From the NCBI GenBank assembly GCA_013289115.1, contig JABDAQ010000001.1, forward strand, positions 1 to 32,936: a DNA stretch of 32,936 nt. Direction: 5' to 3'. This DNA is from Gammaproteobacteria bacterium. GTDB taxonomy: Bacteria > Pseudomonadota > Gammaproteobacteria > Diplorickettsiales > Diplorickettsiaceae. A program made the position numbers and the translations under genes. Shown here one piece after another: positions 10,783 to 20,093 of the stretch (positions within the stretch are counted from its first letter, which is position 1; each line of letters opens with the position of its first letter). The notes beneath the pieces were generated by a model. The model searched no databases. It was not told the origin of the DNA and saw nothing but the letters and a program-made list of their open reading frames with translations.

Positions 10783-13700
10783 TAATCCATTCTTTGTTTT
10801 TTCGCAGGATTCACAGAATTTATTGCCAGATCGAGGTTGTCATACTCCTTAAAAAAGTCAGTAGTGCTTTGAGCTTCGCGCGCTTTTTGGGTTTCTTTTA
10901 AGTCTAAATCAGAAGTTTTTCTTAATTTTAATAATTCGTTTGCAATTTCATTGTTTAAGTTTAATAGCTGTAGATCAAGCATTTTTGTACTGTATTCCAT
11001 ACAAAGTTGAACAAACTTGAAAGCTTCTCCATTAGCAATAACATCTCTATTTAGAGAGTCTTCTTTCCCATCCTGCCAAGCTTTGTACTCACTAGAGAAC
11101 AAAGCTTTACAATTGAATATGCAATTATTTATAAAATATATTTTTTTTCTTATTTTGTGTTTTTCCTGCGTACTTCCTGTTTTTACATCAAGTTTTAATT
11201 CATGTAACTTGTTAAAAAACGGTTGTAGAAGACTTTGTTGTACCAAGAAAAATTCTATGTCTCCCTTCTTTTCTAGAACTAAACGTTCACTTCCATCTTC
11301 TATTTTTTTATCATTTAAATATGTACATTTTGCAAACTCTAAAGTCATAGATTCAGGCGGAATGGTAAAGCTCATGGTTCCAAGAATTGGATCATACGCC
11401 TCAATCTTTCCTTCAGGATTACAATAACAGGGGATGATCCTAACGTTGGCAGGTATCATACGCGCCATATCACGTAAGCGATTAATAAGGTCTGATAAAT
11501 CATCGTATACCCTAGCATCAATTGAAATAACCCTAGTAGCATCTGCTGAAATAGCTTTTGAGACGATTTCATGCATTCGAGGACCGTATATTAGCCATTT
11601 TTTATAATCAGTGTAGGTTTGCGAGCAATCTTTAGCTTCTTTTAATCTCTCCATCGCAGGATAAAAATAATTATTTCTTTTATCGTCTGTAATTTTATTT
11701 GAAAGGGTCTTAATCACATTTTTCATGGTCGGAATGAAGTTGAGCTCCTTAGAACACGCTTCGATCAGTTTTGGAATTGCTTCTTCTGGCTTAGAAAGGT
11801 CCAAAAATGGTCTAAAAAGCTCTGTGATTTTTCTTAGTTCTGCCAGTATTTCAGAGCATGTTATATTCGCCGAAGCAGATCTGCCGGAATACGCCGAGTG
11901 CTGAACATTATTACTTGTAGTTACGCTGTTTAAAAATTGTTCGTAAAACTGATCGTCGTAGAAAGCAAGTTGATTGACCATAAGCAGCGTTTTTGTTAGC
12001 AAATCAAAATTGTTTCTAAGTTTTAAATTCGATAGCCATCCTTCTAAGGTCTTCCTTGCTTCGGGTAGCTTTTCAAAATAAGACAGATTACATTTTAAAA
12101 ATTTTTCTTCTATCTTTTGCGTCGTAAAAAATTTTTGTAATGTCGATATTACATTTAGATCCTTAATACTAATTTCTATGCTAGCAAACATTATTCTAGA
12201 GTATGCTGGAATTGCAGGCTCACAATCTTTCATCTGTTTTATAGCGTTGATACAGTCTGACGTATCTTTTTTTTCTGAAAAGTTCTTAAAAGAAGCTCTC
12301 ATACTTTTCAGGTTGGTCGCTGCGTCTTGATATTGTAAAAGTTTATCGCTTGCCGTATATACATCTAATAGTTTTCTAGGAAAATCTGAACTAAGGCCCT
12401 TAAATGAATGTATTGCGTTCTTAAAATCAACGTAAAGTGCTTCACGTTGACTTGTATCTTTTTTAGCGAAAAGCGCATGACGCATCTTATAAAAATCGGT
12501 CAGTAGATCTGGCTCGCCCAGTAGTGTCATCAGACAAATAAAATATTCACAATGATTCGGATCGTTTAGCAGGTTAAGATGATTGTTTGCTTTATCAAAC
12601 GCTCCTTGTGAGTCTAACCGAGTAAAATAATTCTTCACTTTTTTAAATTCACTCATACACGCTTCAAAACTTTCTTTTGATAAATCAGTCGTTGCTTTTA
12701 TAGCTTTCTCAAGTACGGTCGCAAATCCGTGATCAGCAGGCATTTCTATAAATTCATAGATATTTTCCCAAAGTGTTAGATCCTTTAAAAAATTGGGTGC
12801 TGATTCGGCTCTGACGAAATATTTAAAATCATCCATCCAATTATCTTTTTCACATAACGTGATTAAAGAAGAGAATGTAAATTTTTGAAGTGGGCAAGTA
12901 GATTTATTAGATAGATTTTCTAATTCCTTTAATGCCTCTAGCATATTTATCAGAGATTCTCGAGCACTTGGTTTTAAATTATCTGCACCTGCAGTCTCTT
13001 CTTTTTTTTCTCCTTTCTTCTTTTCTTCTTTTTCTTTAGTCAGTATTTGATGAAGCGAAAGTTTGTCGCATCCTTTTAATGCGTCCAAAAGCAGAATCAA
13101 AGATTGATTTAATTTTATGTAGTTTGAAAATTTACACCCTTCGCTTGCGAAATCACTCCACGCGTCCTGATTGTTTTGATTCTCGGATAAATTTTTTAAA
13201 GCGTCCAAAAATTTTTCATCAACGCGGTCAATAGAATGATTATTCCACTGATGAAAAGAATTCATATATTCTTTCAGTACAGAATAAAACTGTTCGCTAG
13301 TCTCTTTTGTAATTAATTCTTGAAACTTTTTCAGAGTAGTCTCCTCTGACGATTGAAGTTTTACAGAAAATAGAAAAATTTGTTTTTGAAAATTAAAAAA
13401 AGTGTCCGAATACGTTTGTATCTTATTAAGTTCTTGCGTAAATTCATTAAAATAATTTGGCTGTACGCTGCGCAACGCATCAGAAAGCGCTGCAATATTC
13501 TTATCTTTATCTTCTTCTAGAAGCTTTTTTATCGCTTCGAGCAAAGTAACCCAATCATGTATTGTGTTTTCATTACCTATTACATTATCTAGTTTTTCAT
13601 TAAATTCTTTCCAAGTATGTACATTGGCTAAACGTCGAATCCATGCCTTTACAAAAACAGATAATGAGCATAAATGGTTGCCCGCTTCAGAAATTCTAAG

Positions 13701-14399
13701 CTTTTCAAGTAGAGTAAATATCTGATCAAACAATGTACATAATTCTTTATTATTACTATTATTACCATTCAATTTACTGTTAGCTTCACGAAGAAAGCCT
13801 AAGGGTTTGGCATTGAATACATCCTGAAGCGTATTTAAAAAGACAGGCCAAGTTTTCAGATTGGGCTTATTCAAAAGATCATTATATTCCTTAAAGGCGT
13901 TTGAATCTTTCTTAACTTCAGCGAGACAGCTTGAAAAATCAGGCAGTATCTTTAAAAGTTCAGTTATAATTTGTGCATGATGTGCATTCAACGCAGAATA
14001 AAAATTTGTTCCTGGTTCTGATTCGTAAAAAGTATCGGAAAGTAATACGGGGTCAAGTTCGCATTCTATATCGTTTATATCGGCATATTTTTCTTTAAAG
14101 TGCAGATAAATATGCATCATGGTTGGATAGTGTGATCCGCTTGCTTTATTTTTACTTTGCATCTCATCATCCATGTGTTTTGATTGCCGATTCGATGAGG
14201 ATATAAATAGTATTTTAATCTTAAAGCCTTGATCTTTATAAGATTTAACCGTTTTTTCAATATCTTTAAGAAGGTTTTGGTTAATTTTACCTTCTATTAC
14301 GGCGGTACTGTCATGATCAATGAAGCATGCAATCGTTATTTCTTTAGGTTGAGTTGTTGAGATTGGTTCAATTATTTCTATTTTATTATTGGTAGGCAT
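10779..14399 (-). CDS. Giant HAD-like split-domain protein B1, putative effector
   Basis: A 1,206-residue soluble protein, paralogous to B2 (shared LSNLKLRNNFDLLTKTL / LSDLKLRNNFNRIVKTL). N-terminal part: strand plus FIDHDST (Asp28, Asp30, Thr32), strand plus FISSSNRQS (67-73), and LDPVLLSD (Asp122), an arrangement like HAD motifs I and II. C-terminal part: WLIYGPRMHEI then VYDDL (Asp966, Asp967), then a strand IIPCYCNPEGKI, resembling HAD motif IV and the end of the domain seen twice, uninterrupted, in gene C. Between lie about 770 residues of helices with recurring W-x-x-F/L motifs. A Lys/Glu-rich tract (about 455-469) is absent from B2. No transport signal or membrane segment. HAD assignment is from motif pattern only; catalytic activity is unproven. 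Stop overlaps A1 by 4 nt; a candidate promoter lies at 14429-14457. Confidence 0.85.
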   Translation of the reverse strand: MPTNNKIEIIEPISTTQPKEITIACFIDHDSTAVIEGKINQNLLKDIEKTVKSYKDQGFKIKILFISSSNRQSKHMDDEMQSKNKASGSHYPTMMHIYLHFKEKYADINDIECELDPVLLSDTFYESEPGTNFYSALNAHHAQIITELLKILPDFSSCLAEVKKDSNAFKEYNDLLNKPNLKTWPVFLNTLQDVFNAKPLGFLREANSKLNGNNSNNKELCTLFDQIFTLLEKLRISEAGNHLCSLSVFVKAWIRRLANVHTWKEFNEKLDNVIGNENTIHDWVTLLEAIKKLLEEDKDKNIAALSDALRSVQPNYFNEFTQELNKIQTYSDTFFNFQKQIFLFSVKLQSSEETTLKKFQELITKETSEQFYSVLKEYMNSFHQWNNHSIDRVDEKFLDALKNLSENQNNQDAWSDFASEGCKFSNYIKLNQSLILLLDALKGCDKLSLHQILTKEKEEKKKGEKKEETAGADNLKPSARESLINMLEALKELENLSNKSTCPLQKFTFSSLITLCEKDNWMDDFKYFVRAESAPNFLKDLTLWENIYEFIEMPADHGFATVLEKAIKATTDLSKESFEACMSEFKKVKNYFTRLDSQGAFDKANNHLNLLNDPNHCEYFICLMTLLGEPDLLTDFYKMRHALFAKKDTSQREALYVDFKNAIHSFKGLSSDFPRKLLDVYTASDKLLQYQDAATNLKSMRASFKNFSEKKDTSDCINAIKQMKDCEPAIPAYSRIMFASIEISIKDLNVISTLQKFFTTQKIEEKFLKCNLSYFEKLPEARKTLEGWLSNLKLRNNFDLLTKTLLMVNQLAFYDDQFYEQFLNSVTTSNNVQHSAYSGRSASANITCSEILAELRKITELFRPFLDLSKPEEAIPKLIEACSKELNFIPTMKNVIKTLSNKITDDKRNNYFYPAMERLKEAKDCSQTYTDYKKWLIYGPRMHEIVSKAISADATRVISIDARVYDDLSDLINRLRDMARMIPANVRIIPCYCNPEGKIEAYDPILGTMSFTIPPESMTLEFAKCTYLNDKKIEDGSERLVLEKKGDIEFFLVQQSLLQPFFNKLHELKLDVKTGSTQEKHKIRKKIYFINNCIFNCKALFSSEYKAWQDGKEDSLNRDVIANGEAFKFVQLCMEYSTKMLDLQLLNLNNEIANELLKLRKTSDLDLKETQKAREAQSTTDFFKEYDNLDLAINSVNPAKKQRMDY
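12995..13037. repeat. 43-nt polypyrimidine tract with T8 inside gene B1
   Basis: A run of C and T only on the + strand, including eight consecutive T's at 13002-13009, encodes the Lys/Glu-rich stretch EKEEKKKGEKKEET of B1. The B2 paralogue lacks this stretch. Homopolymers of this length can slip during replication. Confidence 0.7.
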
Positions 14400-14428
14400 A
14401 TTTTTCTTTTCTTAGTGTCAATTTCTTA

Positions 14429-14457
14429 AGTATAAATTCACTTTTTAGTCACGTCTA
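14429..14457 (-). promoter_or_regulatory. Candidate promoter for gene B1
   Basis: On the minus strand TAGACG (14452-14457, 4/6 to TTGACA) and TATACT (14429-14434, 5/6 to TATAAT) have a 17-bp spacer within the 55-bp gap between B2 and B1, overlapping the B2 stop codon. The predicted leader is about 23 nt and contains the purine-rich AAGAAAAG before the ATG. Pattern match only. Confidence 0.35.
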
Positions 14458-17400
14458 CAGAGAATTTTTTTCCACACAGATGCTTGTGTTATTTTCTGTA
14501 TCGATTTTATGGGTTGGAACGGTAAAGAAATCTGTCACTTTTGTTTCCTTCTTCTGCATGGGTGTTATGTTTAGTATCTGTTCAAATAACGCAATTTGAT
14601 GAATAGCATGTTTGAAATTTTCTCTCTCGATAATTTCTGCTTTAAACTGATTAACATTACAATCTTTATTTTCTAATATCCATAATCTGATGGGCTCCTC
14701 CAAAAAAGATAAGCATGCTTTGAGTATGTATTTTATAGATTGTATCTCTCCTTCTATTACAGCAATCTCATCTTCATTTCTTTTAGGATCATTCGCATTG
14801 AGTTCATATAACTTATTTTTTAATATTAATTCTTTAGAAATAAAATTCTTTACATAAGTCTGTTTTAGTGCAAAAGCTTCTATATTAAACATGGTTGAAA
14901 TAACGTTGCGTTTACCATTTATTTCGTTATCCTTATCTATCTTAAAACCAGAATAATTGGCTAGATCTTTTGCTATTTTACGGTAATCACATAAAAATTT
15001 TCCTTGCCCATGAATCGATTCTTGCTGTTGAATCTGTCCATCTGTACGACAATAGCAGGGAAGTATCGTAACGTTTTCAGGGATTATACTTGCTAACTCA
15101 GGTAAACGGCTGATAACTTCACGGAATAAATCATCGAATGGCATATACAAGATCGTTCGACCCGGATATTTCAAGACATATTTATGTATTTGCGCTGCGT
15201 AGATCGTCCATTTATTAGGATGATTCAAAGAACGGGTGCATTTTTCCTCAATCTCGCTTCCGCTCAGTCCTCTAAGCGCCTTCTCAAAAGTTCTATTTTT
15301 ATCGTTTGAAATTGCATTTAATAAATTATTGAGTGTTCTATGAAAGGAAACCTTAAAATTTGTATTTTCAAATTTTTTAAGCAGGGTGTCAATCGTTTCA
15401 TCCGGATGAAAATTATCGGTAAATTCTTTTAGTTTCTCAAGCATTTCAGAGCATAGCGCTGTCAAAATATTTTGATTGCTTAGATCGAGGGTTCCACGTG
15501 TTGAAAACTCATTTATTTTTGTTAAAAATTGTGTGTAAAATGGTTTGTATAAAACGAGTTGCTTTACTAAATGCAGCGTTTTTACTATCCGATTAAAATT
15601 GTTTCTAAGTTTTAAATCCGATAGCCATTTTTCTAAGATATTCTGTGTTTTTTTTATTATTGCGAGCTTCCTAAAGTCATCTTGATTGTATACGGAAAGT
15701 TGCTCAGCTAACGTTTGTAGTTTATAAAATTGCGGTATTGCTTCTCGTTCATCAGAGTAAATTTTTATAGGTATTACTTGAGCGAGTGCGTCGAATACAT
15801 TCCTGCGTTTTTCTATCGCTGCATCAATAGCTAAAAAGCTTTTTAGTGAAAACGTGTTTAATAAGTTGTTTTCTATAATTTTTATAAGTTCGCTGAATGG
15901 CTTATTGTCTCCGAGCTGATTCGTTTTTTTCATGTTGTCTGCAAAATTATTGCTTGCTTCGCGAATCGAATGAAATCTTTCACAAAAACTTGTATTCAGG
16001 GTATTAAATGCATTGATTGCTTTATAAAAATAAGTAGAGAGCGCTTCGCATACTTCAAGATAACTCGAAGAATCCGGCGTTTCCAGATAAAATCCTTTAC
16101 GCACTTTATAATAATCTTCAAAGAGTTTTGGATCACTCAATATTTTTGCTGCATTAACAAAAAACGCACTGTCCTCCTGATTTTTGAGCATAGTAAGTTT
16201 ATTCTGTGCCTTGCTAAGAATCTCCTTTGAATCCAGGTTATTCAAAGCATGTTTCACAGATTCAAATTCATCAGCGCAGCGTTTAAATTTATCCGCTGAA
16301 AATGAGTTTAAACTTTTTATAATGGCTTCAAGTATGGTTTCGAACTTAGGATCGAAGGGTATTCTTCGCATTTCATAAAAATAGTTCCAAGGTGTCGGAT
16401 CTTCTAACATTTTCCATATTATTTTTGCTCTCGCGATACATTTAAAGTTATCTACCCAACTACCTTGCTGAGATAGCCGATCTGTCACGGACGATTCATG
16501 CTTTTTTAATACCTCAGGAGAAAAGCCTTTTAGTTTATTTAATAGGTCTTGCATTTGCTTGAGAGATGCTTCATTGCTCGCGTTTGAATCTTGTGTTTTC
16601 ACTGATTCAACTAATTTATCGAATAAAGCGTTATCGAGTTTTTGTACCGCTGTAGCCAATTGAATAAAAAGATTATTGAATTGGCTATAGTTTAAAAATA
16701 CACCGTATTTTCCTGCATCCGAAAAATAAGCCCATGAATCTGGATCACGATTCTTAGATAAACGCTGCAATGCTTCAAAAAACTTAGAATAAGCATTGAT
16801 ATTCCAAGTTTTTGATGAAAATTCTGTAAAATTCTCCAACGCAATAGAAAGATCTACATAGGAATTCTTCTTTTCTATCAGAGTAGATTGCGCTGATGCG
16901 ATCAATGTCTTGAGTAAGTTCAATAATTCCAAATGGGCCAGTTGTTTTGGTATAGTTAAAAAAACATCTGAATGATTTTTTAGTCTATCAAGTTCTTCGT
17001 TAAACGCAGGCCAATGTTTATTGGATAAACCCGTATCTATGAGCTGAGAAAGTTTTTTAAAAAAATTTTTTGTTGACAGTGTGTCCAGCGCTTTAAGCAA
17101 AATAGACCATTCATGCGTTGTATCTGATTTTAGTGTCAAAGTAAGCAGTTCATTAAGAAACACTTCCCATGCATCTAAGTTTATTGAATGTTTGGACCAT
17201 GCACTGGCGAAACTAGAGAAAGAGTCAAATTCTTGCGCCGTATGCAACTTTTTTAGTACAGTGTACAGCTGAATAAACGCTGGCTCTTTATCTTCCAAGT
17301 AATTATGAGCCTCGTAAAGGAATTCTAAGGAAGCGCCATTAAATTCCTTTGAAAATGTATTTAAGAAAATAGGCCAAGTTTTTGGATCAGGTGCATTCAA

Positions 17401-17880
17401 ACTATTAGAATAATCTTTAAAAGCTTTTGGATTGTTAGAGAATTCCTTGAAGCAATCTGAAAGGTTCGGCACTATAGTGAATAGCGCAAGTATCTGTTCT
17501 GATTGGTCTGCATTTAGCGCAAGATAAAAATTTTCCCCTGCTTCTTTTTTTGAAAAAATATCGGAGAGCAACTCTGGATCGAGTTGCCATTCGATATCAG
17601 GCCATTTTTTTTGACAGTAAGCATGCGTTTGAATCAATGCTGTAAAATGCGATCCGTTCGCAGGGTTTAATTTTATGTTATTGTAATTAATATAGTAGGA
17701 TTGCCGATTTGATCCAGAACTGATTATTATTATTTTGATTTCTGGATGTACTGCAATAAAACTCGCGAGATATTTAAAAATATTTTCATTCGTTTTTCCT
17801 GCCTTTTTAAGTGTACTATCGTGATCAATCGAAAGGATCGCTATAGGTCCTTGTGTTGTTATTTCATAGTTGCCAGGCAT
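14455..17880 (-). CDS. Giant HAD-like split-domain protein B2, putative effector
   Basis: A 1,141-residue paralogue of B1 with the same architecture. N-terminal half-domain: SIDHDST (Asp19, Asp21, Thr23), IIISSGSNRQS, LDPELLSD. C-terminal half-domain: KWTIYAAQIHKYV, FDDL (Asp916, Asp917), ELASIIPENVTILPCYC and IHGQGKF. About 750 helical residues separate the halves, with repeated tryptophan motifs (KTWPIF, DAWEVF, HEWSIL, KHWPAF, DSWAYF, TPWNYF). No membrane segment or signal peptide. It lies 55 bp upstream of B1 on the same strand and only 20 bp from divergent A2, so its promoter must overlap A2 coding sequence; a perfect minus-strand TATAAT is at 17936-17941 but lacks a good -35. Function unknown; HAD-like phosphohydrolase or a catalytically inert fold are both possible. 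Confidence 0.85.
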   Translation of the reverse strand: MPGNYEITTQGPIAILSIDHDSTLKKAGKTNENIFKYLASFIAVHPEIKIIIISSGSNRQSYYINYNNIKLNPANGSHFTALIQTHAYCQKKWPDIEWQLDPELLSDIFSKKEAGENFYLALNADQSEQILALFTIVPNLSDCFKEFSNNPKAFKDYSNSLNAPDPKTWPIFLNTFSKEFNGASLEFLYEAHNYLEDKEPAFIQLYTVLKKLHTAQEFDSFSSFASAWSKHSINLDAWEVFLNELLTLTLKSDTTHEWSILLKALDTLSTKNFFKKLSQLIDTGLSNKHWPAFNEELDRLKNHSDVFLTIPKQLAHLELLNLLKTLIASAQSTLIEKKNSYVDLSIALENFTEFSSKTWNINAYSKFFEALQRLSKNRDPDSWAYFSDAGKYGVFLNYSQFNNLFIQLATAVQKLDNALFDKLVESVKTQDSNASNEASLKQMQDLLNKLKGFSPEVLKKHESSVTDRLSQQGSWVDNFKCIARAKIIWKMLEDPTPWNYFYEMRRIPFDPKFETILEAIIKSLNSFSADKFKRCADEFESVKHALNNLDSKEILSKAQNKLTMLKNQEDSAFFVNAAKILSDPKLFEDYYKVRKGFYLETPDSSSYLEVCEALSTYFYKAINAFNTLNTSFCERFHSIREASNNFADNMKKTNQLGDNKPFSELIKIIENNLLNTFSLKSFLAIDAAIEKRRNVFDALAQVIPIKIYSDEREAIPQFYKLQTLAEQLSVYNQDDFRKLAIIKKTQNILEKWLSDLKLRNNFNRIVKTLHLVKQLVLYKPFYTQFLTKINEFSTRGTLDLSNQNILTALCSEMLEKLKEFTDNFHPDETIDTLLKKFENTNFKVSFHRTLNNLLNAISNDKNRTFEKALRGLSGSEIEEKCTRSLNHPNKWTIYAAQIHKYVLKYPGRTILYMPFDDLFREVISRLPELASIIPENVTILPCYCRTDGQIQQQESIHGQGKFLCDYRKIAKDLANYSGFKIDKDNEINGKRNVISTMFNIEAFALKQTYVKNFISKELILKNKLYELNANDPKRNEDEIAVIEGEIQSIKYILKACLSFLEEPIRLWILENKDCNVNQFKAEIIERENFKHAIHQIALFEQILNITPMQKKETKVTDFFTVPTHKIDTENNTSICVEKNSL

Positions 17881-17900
17881 ATATTTTTTTGGGTTAGATT

Positions 17901-20090
17901 ATGAATAATGAGGAACTTTATCAGAAATTAAAAGAATTATATTTAACGCCTCCTTGTTGTTATTCAGAAACTCTTGGAACAAAAAAATTGAATAATAAAG
18001 TAAAGTTACAATTAATAAAAATTATTGAACAGTTGCATGTATGGTATCTAGAAAATGTAAAAGGCATTAAAAAGGGTGATCCAAATTTCAACATCAACAA
18101 TTTTGATGAAAAAGATTCTCCTTGGTCAACTATCTTACAATCAAATCCACCTTCATTAAAAAACCTACGCCTAATAAATAATGAAGAATTAACATCCGAG
18201 CAAGCTGAGGCCTTAGAATCAACTTATGTTTTGAATGAGATAAAAAAAACATTGGAAAAATTCTATTATCATATTTATTTTTCAAACAATCTTGATAAAG
18301 ATCTAGTAACTCAGACTTTTATCTCTCTTATTGACAATAAAGAATTAGAACGATGCCTGTCGGGTGCAAATATTTATTTAACACAGACTTTGAGTTATAT
18401 CTTAGATGATCCGATCGTATCGACTATACGAACGCTACTTACTATCAAAGCAAGCTCTGTGTTTCAGAGCCGTATTAATTCCGCTTCCTCTCTTTTTAAT
18501 GATTTTGGTGTGCTAGAAAATCAAAGCGTTCATTCGATACAGGCTTTAGTGAATTATGCTTCAGAAATATATGGTATTCCTAAGATAGCGGATACAAATG
18601 CTAGCCTGCCTATTTTTTGTGATGAATTAGATAGATTAACTAAGTCATTTAAAAAAGTATTGGATAAGGTAGATTTTTTTTCAGAACTCAAAAGTGAATT
18701 ATTTAGCTTAGTAAAGGAAAATTTTTTCAATAATATAACGAAGGATAATAATTTTAAAAAAGCCAAGAATGGAATAGCTATTTTAGATAAACTCGGGAAA
18801 GTGAGAGATACATTCAATTTATATAATCTTTACGATACTAATTATTTATATTTAAAAGAAAATTATCTTTCTACATTAGAAACGACACTGTCAGAACGCT
18901 TATTATTTGGAAATCAAAAATTTTTAGAACGCAGTCAATTTCCAATCGTTAAGACTATTTCTTTAAATACGCTCGCTTCTAATCCATTAGCACGTTCTAT
19001 TTTAATGACTTCTTTATCTGATAAACACGCTTTTATAGAACGATATTTTTATGAAACGAATGAAAAAAAATGTTGGGATGCTTTAAGCTTTGCTAGTTTA
19101 TTAAACGATTTGAGTTGTGTAGCTTTATTATCAACACTTATAAAGAAAAGATATGCGTATCAAGGAGATAAGTCTGTCCGTTCAGAACTTTCAAAAGAGT
19201 ACGAAGAAGCACTGCTTCGTACGACTCAATCACTAAAAAACGGTAAGCCAATAGGCTATCTCACTCATCTAGAAGAAATTATTACAAATAAGTTAAAGAT
19301 ACGAGATCAGGAGTTTTTAAATCGCAATCAGCTTTCAGAAAAGAGTGACTTACTGCTGTCTAATAAATTAGCGCTGACTGTTTTAATACCGCCTATTCTT
19401 GGAAAACGTAGTTTGCTAGAAGAACGAGCCCCTTTGAGTCGAGGAGCAGACTGCTTTGCTGCTTTGACGCTTGCAGGTCGATTAGGTGATTTAGAAAGCG
19501 TTGTTTTTCTATCGGAATTTATGCTTGAAAAATATAAAGTAGGTACATTGAGTTCTGCTTTTTTAAACGCGTATCACAAGACGATTCACTTTGTGAGCCG
19601 CAGTGTGAATAAAAATAGTCAAAATAAGCAAAGAGTACAAACATTATTGACTGAGTTTACCACGGTACATAAAACCGTGCTTATGTTTCTTCAACTGACT
19701 CAGTTTTATTTAACGAGTAAGAAAAAAGAGATTTTTTATTCGATAGAATCCTTCAATGTGATGGATCCTCGTGTTGCAACACTGAAGACACTGAGCAATA
19801 GTCTGATTGATATGTATCAACATTATCAGCAAGGTAATATCCATGAGGCACTTGAACAGTTTCAGAAACAATTAATTGCAAAATCTAAAGAGACAAAGCA
19901 ATCGCATAAAGATTCTGGAGGAGCTGCACACATAGCAAAGTTTTTTCAGAATAATAAAATTGCATCGATCATTGCATCATTGACTCAAAGCAATTTGGCA
20001 CAAGCGCTTGATGCATTAATTGCAAAGATTGATACAATGAATGGGGTGTTAGATCAGTCAACCAATCAGAGTATTACTTATAGAAAATAA
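17901..20090 (+). CDS. Large helical-repeat protein A2, unrecognised family, putative effector
   Basis: A 729-residue paralogue of A1, collinear over its whole length: start LYQKLKELYLTPPCCY matches LKEKLVELYGESPYYY of A1, supporting the ATG at 17901. The internal repeats are present at about 375-405 (NEKKCWDALSFA) and 505-535 (ADCFAALTLAG, then LESVVFLSEFMLEKY), here 127 residues apart instead of 103, and the second copy has lost the Trp. Helical, Lys/Leu-rich, no signal peptide or membrane segment. It stands 20 bp from divergent B2 and 3 bp before gene C, which has no Shine-Dalgarno of its own, so A2 and C are likely one translationally coupled operon. Secreted effector status is an inference. 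Confidence 0.85.
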   Translation: MNNEELYQKLKELYLTPPCCYSETLGTKKLNNKVKLQLIKIIEQLHVWYLENVKGIKKGDPNFNINNFDEKDSPWSTILQSNPPSLKNLRLINNEELTSEQAEALESTYVLNEIKKTLEKFYYHIYFSNNLDKDLVTQTFISLIDNKELERCLSGANIYLTQTLSYILDDPIVSTIRTLLTIKASSVFQSRINSASSLFNDFGVLENQSVHSIQALVNYASEIYGIPKIADTNASLPIFCDELDRLTKSFKKVLDKVDFFSELKSELFSLVKENFFNNITKDNNFKKAKNGIAILDKLGKVRDTFNLYNLYDTNYLYLKENYLSTLETTLSERLLFGNQKFLERSQFPIVKTISLNTLASNPLARSILMTSLSDKHAFIERYFYETNEKKCWDALSFASLLNDLSCVALLSTLIKKRYAYQGDKSVRSELSKEYEEALLRTTQSLKNGKPIGYLTHLEEIITNKLKIRDQEFLNRNQLSEKSDLLLSNKLALTVLIPPILGKRSLLEERAPLSRGADCFAALTLAGRLGDLESVVFLSEFMLEKYKVGTLSSAFLNAYHKTIHFVSRSVNKNSQNKQRVQTLLTEFTTVHKTVLMFLQLTQFYLTSKKKEIFYSIESFNVMDPRVATLKTLSNSLIDMYQHYQQGNIHEALEQFQKQLIAKSKETKQSHKDSGGAAHIAKFFQNNKIASIIASLTQSNLAQALDALIAKIDTMNGVLDQSTNQSITYRK

Positions 20091-20093
20091 AAA

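Noticed and set aside
11017-11427. 136-codon + strand frame opposite B1
   Set aside because: Hydrophobic and Cys/Ser/Phe-rich, as expected for the complement of Lys/Glu-rich coding sequence; it lies fully within B1.
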